From: JBAROU01 sp049642385 | Lineage (GTDB): Bacteria > Chloroflexota > Dehalococcoidia > DSTF01 > RBG-16-68-14 | Length of the DNA stretch: 40,044 nucleotides | Direction: 5' to 3' | Assembly (NCBI GenBank): GCA_049642385.1 | Contig: JBAROU010000002.1 | Span: 1-40,044 of the forward strand | Part shown: in pieces, positions 1 to 8,043 of the stretch | Layout: each line of letters opens with the position of its first letter | How positions within the stretch are numbered: the first letter of the stretch is position 1 | The notes under the pieces: model-generated | What the model was told of the DNA's origin: nothing | The model's input: only the letters and a program-made list of their open reading frames with translations | The model's database searches: none | Translations under genes and position numbers: made by a program

Positions 1-168
1 GTCGTAGCTTAGGCGACGGTATTGTGAGAGATTCTTGCCTCTGAGATAGGTGTCGACCGACACCTCTGCGCGGCCCTGTCAGGTGAGCGGCGGGATGAAA
101 TCGAGCGCGACGGTGCCGCCGCGGTCGCGGGCGAGCTCCAAGGCCTCTGGTGTCAGCGTCAGCTCCAC
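1..168 (-). CDS. Candidate selenoprotein, N-terminal part (runs off left edge)
   Basis: Not in ordinary gene calls because of an in-frame TGA at 81-79. A GTG start at 168-166 sits 6 nt after a GGGAGG ribosome binding site (180-175). The frame gives 29 residues (VELTLTPEALELARDRGG, then TVALDFIPPLT), the TGA, and 26 more sense codons (beginning QGRAEVSVDTYLRG) to the window edge with no other stop. Both halves read like real protein, with matching codon style. A perfect hairpin with a GGTC loop lies 14 nt after the TGA, the position of a bacterial SECIS element. I infer selenocysteine at codon 30. The N-terminus (TPEA...GG) loosely recalls small HesB/IscA-like or Cys/Sec-motif proteins, but the family is not certain. 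Alternatives are a nonsense-mutated pseudogene or a sequencing error (TGC/TGT read as TGA). Confidence 0.55.
49..64 (-). promoter_or_regulatory. Putative bacterial SECIS hairpin
   Basis: Read on the minus strand, GGTGTC-GGTC-GACACC forms a 6-bp perfect stem with a 4-nt loop starting with GG. The stem begins 14 nt, and the loop 20 nt, after the in-frame TGA at 81-79. Bacterial SECIS elements are small hairpins just downstream of UGA with a G in the first loop positions, recognised by SelB, so spacing and loop both fit. Chance cannot be excluded from one sequence. Confidence 0.5.
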
Positions 169-246
169 CCTACGCCTCCCCTCGCCCCATCATACGATAC
201 GCGCGGCAACTGTGAGCGCCCCGATAGGGGTTGATTCGTTGAGCCA

Positions 247-1386
247 TTATTCGGCGCAGGTATCGCCGAACTGGTTCACCGCGAACAGAACGTCGCTCGT
301 CGCAATCGAGCCGTCCGGCGGGCCGAGGTCCCAGGGATCGGCGCCGGGCGCGGGCGGCGAGCGGTCGAACGCGGCGTGGTAGCCGGCCGCCGTTGGCGGT
401 GTGAGCGCCTCGGCGAGGGCCTCCAGCTTCGTGGGCGGCGGTACGCGGGTCGTGCCAACACGCAACACGATGTTGAGGAGGTCGCCGACGCTCACCACGC
501 GATCGCGCGGGGGCGTGTCGAAGAAGTCCCAGAAGACATTGGGGTCGCGCTGACCGCCGAAGCGCCGGTTGGAACCGAGCTCGCGCTCGTTCAGGCAGCC
601 ATCACCATCCGCGTCCGGGTTGAGAGGCGTGGACGTCGGCGTGGCCGTAGGCGAAGAGGTCGGTGTGGGCGTGGGCGTCGAAGTCGGCTTGCCCGTCGGC
701 GTTTGGGTAGGCGTGGGGGTTCGCGTGGCGGTGGGCGTGAACGTGGGTGTCGCGGTGGGACATCCCGGGCATGGATCGATGCGCACCTGCGCCGACGTGA
801 TGGAGACGGGGATTTTCTGCAGGTTCATGACGTTGGTATTGAGCAGGAAGGTCTGGGTCATGTCTTGCAGGTCGAGGTCGGCGACGCCGGTCGTGGGCCC
901 GGGCTGGATGGTGATGGTGGCGATGAGTCCGGTGCCCTGTGGCCCGAACGGAGGCGGCGGGAGCAGCGTAGAGCAGCTGGTATCGGCGTGCCAGAGGTCG
1001 CTGTTGGGTATTGGCCCGATCACGTCCGGCGTACAGACCGCGGTCCGTCCCGTCGACGAGAGCCAGGCGGACTGAGGCGCGATGTCCGTCACGGCGATGA
1101 GATCGTTGTCGTAGGCCACGTCGACCTCGAATGCCGAGACGCCAGTGGGCTCGTGCACGTTGCGTGCCCAGACGTAGACGGTGAACGGCGAACCGTTCGC
1201 CAGCGTGACAAATTCCGTGGTGGGGATCAGCGCGGCTCCCGAAGCGCTGAAGAGGATCTCCGTGTGGTCAGCGTAGGCGGGCTGAGTCTTCCAACGCACG
1301 GTCAGCGAGACCGCAATCGCGCACGCGATCACGGCAACTCCGAGCATGGCGCGCGGCCAGATCCGGATACGACGTTCGTTCGTCAT
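247..1386 (-). CDS. Secreted cohesin-like/dockerin-like domain protein
   Basis: 379 aa. Residues 1-39 form a signal peptide or membrane anchor (basic start, hydrophobic 14-28, AYA before the mature part). Residues about 43-205 resemble a cohesin-type beta-sandwich (FVTLANGSPFTVYVWARNV; AFEVDVAYDNDLIAVTDI; ATITIQPG). A Thr/Pro linker (about 210-256) follows. From residue 258 there is a Ca-loop motif DADGDGC, an FWDFFDTP segment and two dockerin-like helical repeats (VVSVGDLLNIVLRVG and DGSIATSDVLFAVNQFG). The same C-terminal module ends the next gene and the 27960-30275 protein. A start at ATG 1386 fits the signal peptide, although no strong ribosome binding site is visible. Likely exported and involved in surface or extracellular assembly; the ligand is unknown. 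Confidence 0.75.
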   Translation of the reverse strand: MTNERRIRIWPRAMLGVAVIACAIAVSLTVRWKTQPAYADHTEILFSASGAALIPTTEFVTLANGSPFTVYVWARNVHEPTGVSAFEVDVAYDNDLIAVTDIAPQSAWLSSTGRTAVCTPDVIGPIPNSDLWHADTSCSTLLPPPPFGPQGTGLIATITIQPGPTTGVADLDLQDMTQTFLLNTNVMNLQKIPVSITSAQVRIDPCPGCPTATPTFTPTATRTPTPTQTPTGKPTSTPTPTPTSSPTATPTSTPLNPDADGDGCLNERELGSNRRFGGQRDPNVFWDFFDTPPRDRVVSVGDLLNIVLRVGTTRVPPPTKLEALAEALTPPTAAGYHAAFDRSPPAPGADPWDLGPPDGSIATSDVLFAVNQFGDTCAE

Positions 1387-1482
1387 AGGCTACTGGGCGG
1401 GGAAGCGAGGGCCTGCGGCGGGGCGGGGAAGCCAGGCCTTCTCTATTGTAACGTGTCAAGTACCGCGAAAGTAACGAACCGG

Positions 1483-2559
1483 CTAGGCGCAGGAGTGGCC
1501 AAACTGGCCAACGAGGTAGAAGATATCTGTGGCGGTGATAGAGCCGTTGGGGGCTTGCAGGTCCCATGGGTCGCCGCCGGTGGGTGGGCCGCCGCGGTCG
1601 AACGCCGTGTGGTAACCGGTGGCGGGCGGCATGGAATGGGGGTCGATGGCAGGCGAGCCGCTGGCGCCAAAGCGATCAATGATACGAACCAGATCTGCGA
1701 CAGAGACGACGCCGTCGCGCACGTTAGCGTTGCTCGGCGTATCGAAGAAGTCCCACGGGTTGTTCGGGTCGCGCATGCCACCCTTCGCCGGGTCGCTGGA
1801 GACTTCGAGCGCGTTGTCACAGCCGTCGCCGTCGGAATCGCTGCCGCTGAGCGGCAGCGGCGTGTTCGTGGAGGTCGGCACCGGTGTGTTCGTAGCTGTC
1901 GCCTGAAGGAGAGGGGTCGGCGTCCTGGTAGGCGTAGGGGTGCGCGTCGGCGTTGCCGTGGGCGTGCGCGTGTTGGTGGGCGTGGCGGGAGGAGAGCCAC
2001 CTGAGTAGCCGTCCTGGTAGCCGCCGAAGTCGTTCGTCCAGTACCAGTGGTACTGGCTGTTGGCATTGTAGGCGCGCCCGATGCCGATCGCGCTGTAGTT
2101 GCTGCCTAGCATGTTGGCGTTGTGACCGGGGCTGTTGAGCCACTGGTTGAAGGTCGCCTGAGCACCCGAGTTGCCAGCGGCGATGTTTTCGCCGAGCCAG
2201 GTGTTGTAGGTGTAGCCACAGTCCACGATTCGCTGCACCCACGTGCGGCCGATAGGCGTATCGTCGTGGGCGAAGTAGTTGGCGTTGGCCATGTGGTCGG
2301 ACTTCCACTGAGCGGCCTTGTTGAGCGTATCGGAGAGCTGGAGCGCCCCGAGGCCGTTGTTGGCGCGGTGCTGGTTGATGAGGACGAGCAGCTGCTGCTC
2401 TTCGCTGTCGATCGCGCTGTTGGTGGTGCAGTTCGGGCCGGCCATGGTGGGCGTCGTGCCCGACCAGAGTGCCAGCGTCGCAACCAGGAGCATGAGGGAG
2501 AGCAGGCCCAGGAGGGTGAGGCCAGCTTGATGCTTCGGTCGCGCGCGCAAAAATTGCAT
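1483..2559 (-). CDS. Secreted CAP (SCP/PR-1) domain protein with dockerin-like C-terminus
   Basis: 358 aa from ATG 2559; an in-frame TTG at 2586 is less likely. An N-terminal signal or anchor (LTLLGLLSLMLLVATLALW) precedes a CAP domain at about residues 45-180 with LLVLINQHRANNGLGAL, the GENIAAGNSG loop, SPGHNANML and YWTNDFGG, the usual CAP signatures with His residues that can bind metal. A Thr/Pro linker then leads to a DSDGDGC Ca-loop, NPWDFFDTP, and two dockerin-like segments (DGVVSVADLVRIIDRFG and GSITATDIFYLVGQFG), homologous to the C-terminus of the neighbour at 247-1386. Bacterial CAP proteins are extracellular with varied roles; no enzymatic activity can be assigned. The two genes lie head to tail, 96 bp apart. 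Confidence 0.85.
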   Translation of the reverse strand: MQFLRARPKHQAGLTLLGLLSLMLLVATLALWSGTTPTMAGPNCTTNSAIDSEEQQLLVLINQHRANNGLGALQLSDTLNKAAQWKSDHMANANYFAHDDTPIGRTWVQRIVDCGYTYNTWLGENIAAGNSGAQATFNQWLNSPGHNANMLGSNYSAIGIGRAYNANSQYHWYWTNDFGGYQDGYSGGSPPATPTNTRTPTATPTRTPTPTRTPTPLLQATATNTPVPTSTNTPLPLSGSDSDGDGCDNALEVSSDPAKGGMRDPNNPWDFFDTPSNANVRDGVVSVADLVRIIDRFGASGSPAIDPHSMPPATGYHTAFDRGGPPTGGDPWDLQAPNGSITATDIFYLVGQFGHSCA

Positions 2560-2613
2560 AGGGGTTCTCACCGAAATAATCGGCAAGCTCCCCCGATTCT
2601 GGAATCAGCGAGC

Positions 2614-3729
2614 CTAGAAGGCCGTGCGGAGCTCCTGCGTTTGGCCGGTCCCGGCGGCGCGATAGGCGGACTCTATTATATCGATTACGTGGCGGGCGTG
2701 TTCGGCGGTGGCGATGCTGGGGGTGCCGTCGCGCACCCAATCGACGAGCTGCATGACGTCCTCGTAGACGTGCTGCTCCTCGATGTCGCGGTGGGGGCCG
2801 GTGACGTGGGGCAGCAGCCACTGGACGCTACCGCCCGGCTGCTCGGCGATCTCACGGCCTTCGTAATCGAACGGTTCGCCGTTCAGGCGCATGCCAAGGA
2901 TGACGCCCTTCGTGCCGAAGAAGTTGGGCTGGAAGCCGCGGTTGATGCTGCCAGCGGGCACACCGTAGACGAACGCGAAGAGCGCATTACCGAAATCGAG
3001 CGTCATGAGGGTGCTGTCGTCCGCCTCGCAGGGGACGAGCTGGCCGCGGAACTCGCGCTCGCGGATGCGGACGCCGGAGAGCGCGGTCACGCGCCGGGCG
3101 GGGCCGAGGACGCCGGTGAGCGCGTGCAGGGCATAGACCGCCATGTCAAAGAGCGGCCCGCCGCCGGGCTTGCGGAAGTACCAGGACGGGTCGACGTTGG
3201 CGAGCACATCGTCACCCTGCCGGACGGACTCGTCCTCGTGGTAGGTGCCGAATGCGGCGCCGCAGGCGGCCCAGCAGAGCGTGCCGAGTTCGCCGGCTGC
3301 GACGAGCTGCTTGATGCGCTGGTTGTGCGGTCGGAGCATCTCGCCGGGCGACGCAACGATGCGGAGATCTTTCGACCGGGCGAAATCGATCAGCTCGCTC
3401 GCTTCGTCCGCCGTCGTGGTCATTGTCTTGTTGAAGTGGACGTGCTTGGCCGCTTCGATAGCGAGCTTGCCCTGCTCGTAGTGCAGGCCGATGGGCGACG
3501 CGATGGTGACCGCGTCGACCTCGCCGTTTGCGAGCAGGTCTTCGTACTCCGTGAACGCGTGAGGAACGCCGAAGCGCTCGGCGGCGGCCTGGGCGCGGCC
3601 GGGCACGGGGTCGCAGACGGCGGTGACGCGCACGCGATCGCTAAGGTCGTCCTGCGTCAGATGGGGCAAGAGGCCGCGCAGGGCGATGCTGCCCGCACCG
3701 ACGACACCCAGCCGCACGAGATCAGCCAT
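2614..3729 (-). CDS. Gfo/Idh/MocA family oxidoreductase
   Basis: 371 aa, a normal length for this NAD(P)-dependent sugar or cyclitol dehydrogenase family. The Rossmann start LGVVGAGSIALRGLLPHL carries the GxGxxA-type dinucleotide motif. The segment HVHFNKTMTTTADEA occupies the EKP-motif position and keeps the Lys, but Glu-Lys-Pro is replaced by Asn-Lys-Thr. The C-terminal alpha/beta domain (FNALFAFVYGVP-like region to the end) is typical. It begins 3 nt after the stop of the upstream paralogue (3733-4884), so the two are probably co-transcribed. The substrate cannot be told from sequence; carbohydrate or inositol oxidation is the family norm. Confidence 0.9.
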   Translation of the reverse strand: MADLVRLGVVGAGSIALRGLLPHLTQDDLSDRVRVTAVCDPVPGRAQAAAERFGVPHAFTEYEDLLANGEVDAVTIASPIGLHYEQGKLAIEAAKHVHFNKTMTTTADEASELIDFARSKDLRIVASPGEMLRPHNQRIKQLVAAGELGTLCWAACGAAFGTYHEDESVRQGDDVLANVDPSWYFRKPGGGPLFDMAVYALHALTGVLGPARRVTALSGVRIREREFRGQLVPCEADDSTLMTLDFGNALFAFVYGVPAGSINRGFQPNFFGTKGVILGMRLNGEPFDYEGREIAEQPGGSVQWLLPHVTGPHRDIEEQHVYEDVMQLVDWVRDGTPSIATAEHARHVIDIIESAYRAAGTGQTQELRTAF

Positions 3730-3732
3730 CGG

Positions 3733-4884
3733 CTACTCCAGCGCCTGCGCGACCGGCTCCCAGCGATCCGATTGGCCGGCGCGCATGATCGCGTCGGTGG
3801 CAGATTGACAGCGGTAGCCGTCTTCGAACGTGGCATCGAGATCGCTGGACTTGCCGCGGAGGATGCTATCGACGAAGGCGCACATCATGCGCGTGGTGCC
3901 ATGGGGCTTGCCGTCGTAGGCTTCGGGCGTGAGCTGCACCGGCTGCCACGAGCCGCCGGGCTCACGCTGCGAGAGCGATTCGACTTCGCCGCGAGTGAAG
4001 GTCGCCATGAGGGCGCCCCTGTCACCGGTGACGATAACGTAGCCCATATGACCGCGCTCGCGCTCGCCCTTGTGGATCATGCCGTAGTTTGCTGCGGGCG
4101 CCGTGGCGCGGCTGACGATGACGCTGCCCGCCAGAGGCTTGGCTTCGTCCCCGAGGCCACCCTGCGTGCGCACAAGGAACGAGGCTAGGTCGAGCGTCTC
4201 GGCAGTGTGTTTGGTGCCATCGGGGTACTCGATTGTGCGGGGGACGGTGTAGGTGACGGCGGCGACCTGGTTGATGAAGCCGCTGGCCGGTGCGCAGACG
4301 AAGTTGATCGTGTCGATGAAGTGCGTGCCCATCTCGCCGAGGTGGCCGGCGCCATGGCGAGCGGCGAACTCGCGCCAACTCGGGCCGGCTGTGCCGACGA
4401 GCTGCTTCGAGAGCACTTCGCCCTGGATCTCGACGAAGTAGGGCGCGCCGATGTCGCCCGCGGCGACGCATCGGCGCATCTCTTCGAGGCAGTAAGTGTA
4501 GCGAAACGTGAAGGCGATCTGGTTGACGAGCCCGCGCTTGCGCGCCTCGCGGGTCATCTCCGCCGCCTGCGTCTCGTTGAGCGCCATGGGCTTTTCGCAG
4601 AAGACGTGCTTGCCTGCGCGCAGGGCGGCCATTGTATACGGGTGATGGCTGTCGTTGCTCGACACCACCGTGACGGCGTCTATGTCGGGGCGGGCGAGGA
4701 GCGCGTCGAGGTCGTCGGTCGCCTCGGGAACAGCGAGACGGTTCGCCATGTCCTGCGCGCGGGCCAGGTTGCGGCTGTAGATGGCGACGGCCTGGCCTTG
4801 CGGGTGCGCGTTGATTCCGGGGACGTGCGCTTGCTCCGTGAAGAGCGCGGCACCGAGGACGGCGATGCGGACATCCTTACCCAT
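3733..4884 (-). CDS. Gfo/Idh/MocA family oxidoreductase
   Basis: 383 aa from ATG 4884, preceded by a strong GGAGGAGGG site 8 or so nt upstream. The frame stays open to 4992, but that extension lacks family similarity. The N-terminal Rossmann fold begins VRIAVLGAALFTEQAHVPG, with the third family Gly replaced by Ala. HVFCEKPMALNETQAAEM holds the EKP motif whose Lys is catalytic or cofactor-contacting in the family. GHLGEMGTHFIDTINFV matches the second conserved His/Asp region. First gene of a two-gene unit with the paralogue at 2614-3729; the two differ clearly at the EKP motif and probably act on different substrates of one pathway. Substrate unknown. Confidence 0.9.
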   Translation of the reverse strand: MGKDVRIAVLGAALFTEQAHVPGINAHPQGQAVAIYSRNLARAQDMANRLAVPEATDDLDALLARPDIDAVTVVSSNDSHHPYTMAALRAGKHVFCEKPMALNETQAAEMTREARKRGLVNQIAFTFRYTYCLEEMRRCVAAGDIGAPYFVEIQGEVLSKQLVGTAGPSWREFAARHGAGHLGEMGTHFIDTINFVCAPASGFINQVAAVTYTVPRTIEYPDGTKHTAETLDLASFLVRTQGGLGDEAKPLAGSVIVSRATAPAANYGMIHKGERERGHMGYVIVTGDRGALMATFTRGEVESLSQREPGGSWQPVQLTPEAYDGKPHGTTRMMCAFVDSILRGKSSDLDATFEDGYRCQSATDAIMRAGQSDRWEPVAQALE

Positions 4885-5000
4885 AAGGGGTTCCCTCCTC
4901 CAGCACGTGCATGCTAGCGAAGGCTGAGGGCGGGGCTCAAGGTGGAGAAGCGAAAGGGCGAGCTTGTCGAACGAGCCGATCGCGTCCACCACCTTGACCT

Positions 5001-5090
5001 GTTCGGGGCGACGAAGGGCCAGGGGCGGGCGCGCTCCGTGGCGAGCGCGAGGTCGAGGAGGAAGGGCATCTTCGTGGCGGCGAGCGTAGG
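5001..5090 (-). pseudogene. Remnant of an amidase 3' end
   Basis: The bases closely match positions about 6656-6738, the 3' end of the intact amidase, in the same orientation. Translation gives YARRHEDA, then after a one-base insertion LLLDLALATERARPWPFVAPN, against YARRHEDALLLDLALAMERAHPWPLVAPN in the intact gene. The copy is frameshifted, has no upstream domain, and lies in the 232-bp gap 4885-5116. The rest of that gap shows no gene. Confidence 0.7.
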
Positions 5091-5116
5091 CCGCGGCAGC
5101 CGGGCTGCGTGAGGAA

Positions 5117-6223
5117 TCAGCCTCTGGGTTCGCGTAGTAAGGCGCTCACCTGATGGAAATACTGGAGGATCTCTTTGTTGGACTGCAGCGCGCCGGTCTC
5201 TCGATAGGGTATGGAACGCTCCTCGCAGAACGCTCTGACGATGGGCTGAGCCTTCTTCAATCTATTCCTGGGCATGCTGGGGAATAGATGGTGTTCGATC
5301 TGATAGTTAAGTCCGCCGTACCAGAAGTCCGTCAGGGGGTGGGCCTCAACATCTCGACTGGTCAAGACCTGGCGGCGCACGAAGTCGAGTTGGCTATCGC
5401 TGTCCAGAGTCGGCATTCCTTTGTGGTTGGGGGCGAACACGGAGCCCATGTACAGGCCGAAGAGGGCCTGATGGACCACGATAAACAGGAGCGCCTGCCC
5501 GACGCTGAGCGCGTAGAAGACCAGTCCAAGATACAGGGCTACGTGAAGCACCATGAGCGACGCCTCGACGACGCGATGTCTCGCTTCGGCCCGCAGGAGA
5601 TATTGCACGCTGGCGGCGCGCACGCCAATCCCTTCCAAAAGTAGGATCGGGAAAAAGTAGAAACTCTGGTATCCAACGAGAAATCGCAGTATTCCTCGCT
5701 TGCTCTGAGCCTGCTCTTCGGAAAATGCGAATATCGGCAGGGCCGTGTGGGGGTCGAGGTCGAGGTCGTTCGGATTGGTGTGATGCTGGTTGTGCGTATC
5801 GATCCACCAACTCCGGCTGAGGCCGAGCAACAGGTTGGGCATCAAGCCAAACAAGTCGTTCCTGGGAGCCCCGTCAAAGATCTGTCTATGCCCGGCGTCG
5901 TGTCCTAAGAATCCTATCTGGGTGAACGCGAACGCTAAGAATGCCGCGTTGAGGAGCTGCAGCCAAAAGTTCCCCACGACGAGCAGAAATGCGAGGCTCG
6001 CGGCGAGTAAGGTTAGCCTGATGATTACATTGAAGACGTAGTATGCGAGCTGCTTGTCCAACAGCCCTTCTTGCATGATCAAGCGCTTCAGGTCGGCGTA
6101 GTCATGTTGCTGCAGCTCCGCTTGGGGGGATGCAGGCTGTAACGGTTCGATGGTCTGAGGATCGCGCGTGCGCCCCGTGCGGTCCTTCCCAAGCGCGACT
6201 GTTCCCGAGGCACTGCTGGGCAT
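5117..6223 (-). CDS. Membrane fatty acid desaturase
   Basis: 368 aa integral-membrane di-iron desaturase. The three histidine boxes are present: HDAGH (about residue 108), HNQHH (about 146) and QIEHHLF near the C-terminus, with Gln rather than His starting the third box, as in the acyl-lipid/front-end-type and mycobacterial DesA3-like desaturases. Hydrophobic segments around 62-105 and 195-260 fit four membrane helices with the boxes on the cytoplasmic side. The expected role is O2-dependent insertion of a double bond in membrane acyl chains, which implies oxygen is available. ATG 6223 has no close ribosome binding site; an AGGAGG lies about 25 nt upstream, so initiation is uncertain. No redox partner gene is adjacent. 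Confidence 0.9.
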   Translation of the reverse strand: MPSSASGTVALGKDRTGRTRDPQTIEPLQPASPQAELQQHDYADLKRLIMQEGLLDKQLAYYVFNVIIRLTLLAASLAFLLVVGNFWLQLLNAAFLAFAFTQIGFLGHDAGHRQIFDGAPRNDLFGLMPNLLLGLSRSWWIDTHNQHHTNPNDLDLDPHTALPIFAFSEEQAQSKRGILRFLVGYQSFYFFPILLLEGIGVRAASVQYLLRAEARHRVVEASLMVLHVALYLGLVFYALSVGQALLFIVVHQALFGLYMGSVFAPNHKGMPTLDSDSQLDFVRRQVLTSRDVEAHPLTDFWYGGLNYQIEHHLFPSMPRNRLKKAQPIVRAFCEERSIPYRETGALQSNKEILQYFHQVSALLREPRG

Positions 6224-6510
6224 CTTCTGGGTGACCGTGAGAGGCCTCCTATCTCAGCTGTGCGGCCGGCGTACCGTCTCTCGGCCAAGCCAGCATTGAA
6301 TTGTGCGGCTTATGCGATCTGGCTTGTAGTGTACTGTTCGAACGGGGTAGACGAAAGCGCCTGGCCATGTCGTCAGAATATGGGGCACATTACGTGGGGA
6401 TGGTGACTCCTACTCCGCGGACTCGCGCCGCAGGTTGAGATCTAGCAGGCGTGCAAGCAGCCCCGGATCGCTGACGTCCTCGGGCGAGCCACAGGCCGCC
6501 AGCACCGTCC

Positions 6511-6555
6511 CTACATCGGCGCGTTGGGGGCGGTGAGGGGCCAGGGGTGGGCGGG
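6511..6555 (-). pseudogene. Second remnant of the amidase C-terminus
   Basis: Minus-strand translation reads PAHPWPLTAPNAPM then TAG, matching the last residues of the intact amidase (AHPWPLVAPNAPS, stop). It lies just downstream of that gene in the 416-bp gap 6224-6639. The gap also holds a short open stretch at 6410-6510 (minus) whose tail (GTVLAACGSPEDVSDPGLL) reads like protein but matches nothing I recognise, and the inverted repeat at 6592-6612. Confidence 0.55.
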
Positions 6556-6591
6556 CTTCCCTCGCCCACGCCCGTGTGGGCCGCGGGTGGC

Positions 6592-6612
6592 GGGCGGGTT
6601 TCAATCCCGCCC
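6592..6612. repeat. GC-rich inverted repeat
   Basis: GGGCGGG-TTTCAAT-CCCGCCC is a perfect 7-bp stem with a 7-nt loop just past the amidase stop (6640). It could act as a transcription stop for the amidase operon or be a copy of a dispersed intergenic repeat; no T-tract follows. Confidence 0.5.
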
Positions 6613-6639
6613 CTACGGGAGGCGCGTTGGCCCACGGCC

Positions 6640-8043
6640 CTAGGAAGGCGCGTTTGGCGCGACGAGGGGCCAGGGGTGGGCGCGCTCCATGGCGAGGGCG
6701 AGGTCGAGGAGGAGGGCGTCTTCGTGGCGGCGGGCGTACGCCTGCAGACCGATGGGCAAGCCGCTTTCGGTGAGTCCGGCCGGGATTGAAATCGCGGGGT
6801 AGCCGGAGATGCTGCCGGGAATCGTGAGCGCGCCCGCGTTGTAGGGGCTGACCTCCACCTCGCCGACATGGCGCGGCATCGGGCCCTCCGCGGCGAAGGG
6901 CTCCATGGGGCTCACGGCGCAGAAGAGCAGGTCGACCTGATCGAAGAGATTGGCCATCGCTTCGTTCATCTCGACGCGGAAGCGCTCGACGGCGGCAGCG
7001 TGCTTGGCGCGGAAGTTGGGCGCGAACTCCATCGCGAAGCGGATCTCGGCGGTGAGGTCGTCCTTACAGTCGGGCCAGTACTTATAGAGGTCGTTGAGCA
7101 GCGAAGGTAGGCCAGTCATCGCCCACGCCTCGCCGTTCTGGGGCAGACGGACGTCGATGTCGACGCGCTGGAGGCCGGCAGCGGCGATGAGCGCATCCGC
7201 CGCGTCGCGCACGATACGTTCGACCTCTGGGTGGATGACGCTGTTGCCCATGTTGGGCGCGATAGCGACGCGCATGCCCCTGAGGGCGCGCGTGCCGAGG
7301 TTTACTTCCCAGCCATCGATGCGCGCGAGGCTGAACGGGTCGCGCGGGTCGTAGCCGGAGGTAACGTCGTACCAGCGGGCGGCGTCGCGCACGCTGCGGG
7401 CGACGGTGCCTTTGAGGCTGGTGAGCTGGCCGTTCGCGGCGTGCGGGCCGCGCGGGATGCGGCCGAAGGTGCCCTTCATGCCAACCAGGCCGGTAAAAGA
7501 CGCGGGCAGCCGGATGGAGCCACCGCCGTCGGTGCCAGTGGCAGCGGGCACGAGGCCGCCGGCGACGGCAGCCGCGGAGCCGCCGGACGAGCCGCCGGGC
7601 GTGCGCTCCCGGTTCCACGGGTTGCGCGTGACGCCGTGCAGCTTCGTTGCGGTGTAGGCGACCAGCCCGAACTCGGGCGTCGCTGACTTGCCAACGAACA
7701 CCGCGCCCGCGTCCCGCAGCCGCGCGACGTGCGTGCAGTCGCGTTCGGCGATGCGGTCCTTGAACACGAGCGAGCCCTGCGACGTCGGCATGCCGCCGAC
7801 GTCTTCGAGATCTTTGACGAGCATCGGGACGCCGGCGAACGGGCCGGGGTCGTCGCCCGCGGCGATGCGCTTGTCGATCTGCTCGGCCATGCGGCGCGCG
7901 CCGGTGGCATCGAGGTGGGTAACGGTGTTCAGGTGCGACGCGTCGATCGCGGCGAGCGAGGCCTCGAGGGCGTCGGTCGCGCGCACGTCGCCCTTGCGTA
8001 TCGCGTCGGCGAGGGAGCTGGCGTCATCGAGCCAGGGTTTCAT
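6640..8043 (-). CDS. Amidase-signature family amidohydrolase
   Basis: 467 aa, the usual length for the amidase signature (AS) family, which hydrolyses C-N amide bonds with a Ser-cisSer-Lys triad. The visible triad candidates are Lys77 (GVPMLVKDLED), Ser152 in GGSSGGSAAAVAGG, and Ser176 in GTDGGGSIRLPA, with the family's 24-residue Ser-Ser spacing. The C-terminal SGLPIGLQAYARRHEDA block is typical. It lacks GatA context (no gatB/gatC), so a catabolic amidase is more likely than a tRNA amidotransferase subunit. The ATG overlaps the stop of the M20 peptidase gene by 4 bp (ATGA), indicating translational coupling. Fragments of a related 3' end lie at 5001-5090 and 6511-6555. Confidence 0.92.
   Translation of the reverse strand: MKPWLDDASSLADAIRKGDVRATDALEASLAAIDASHLNTVTHLDATGARRMAEQIDKRIAAGDDPGPFAGVPMLVKDLEDVGGMPTSQGSLVFKDRIAERDCTHVARLRDAGAVFVGKSATPEFGLVAYTATKLHGVTRNPWNRERTPGGSSGGSAAAVAGGLVPAATGTDGGGSIRLPASFTGLVGMKGTFGRIPRGPHAANGQLTSLKGTVARSVRDAARWYDVTSGYDPRDPFSLARIDGWEVNLGTRALRGMRVAIAPNMGNSVIHPEVERIVRDAADALIAAAGLQRVDIDVRLPQNGEAWAMTGLPSLLNDLYKYWPDCKDDLTAEIRFAMEFAPNFRAKHAAAVERFRVEMNEAMANLFDQVDLLFCAVSPMEPFAAEGPMPRHVGEVEVSPYNAGALTIPGSISGYPAISIPAGLTESGLPIGLQAYARRHEDALLLDLALAMERAHPWPLVAPNAPS

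Noticed and set aside
50..382. Plus-strand open frame at the left edge
   Set aside because: It is antisense to the candidate selenoprotein and to the 3' end of the cohesin-like gene, with no ribosome binding site or recognisable domain.
1448..1475. GTAAC elements between the first two secreted-protein genes that resemble the GlnR half-sites
   Set aside because: The intact GTAAC copies are not separated by the 11-bp period and no -10 lies at the 48-bp spacing, so treated as chance.
376..2004. Long plus-strand open frame, Arg/Gly-rich
   Set aside because: Antisense shadow of two well-supported minus-strand genes; composition is typical of reverse-frame translation of GC-rich DNA.
6390..6604. 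Short open frames in the gap after the amidase
   Set aside because: One tail reads like protein, but there is no start signal or family match, and part of it overlaps the amidase remnant and an inverted repeat, so not called as a gene.
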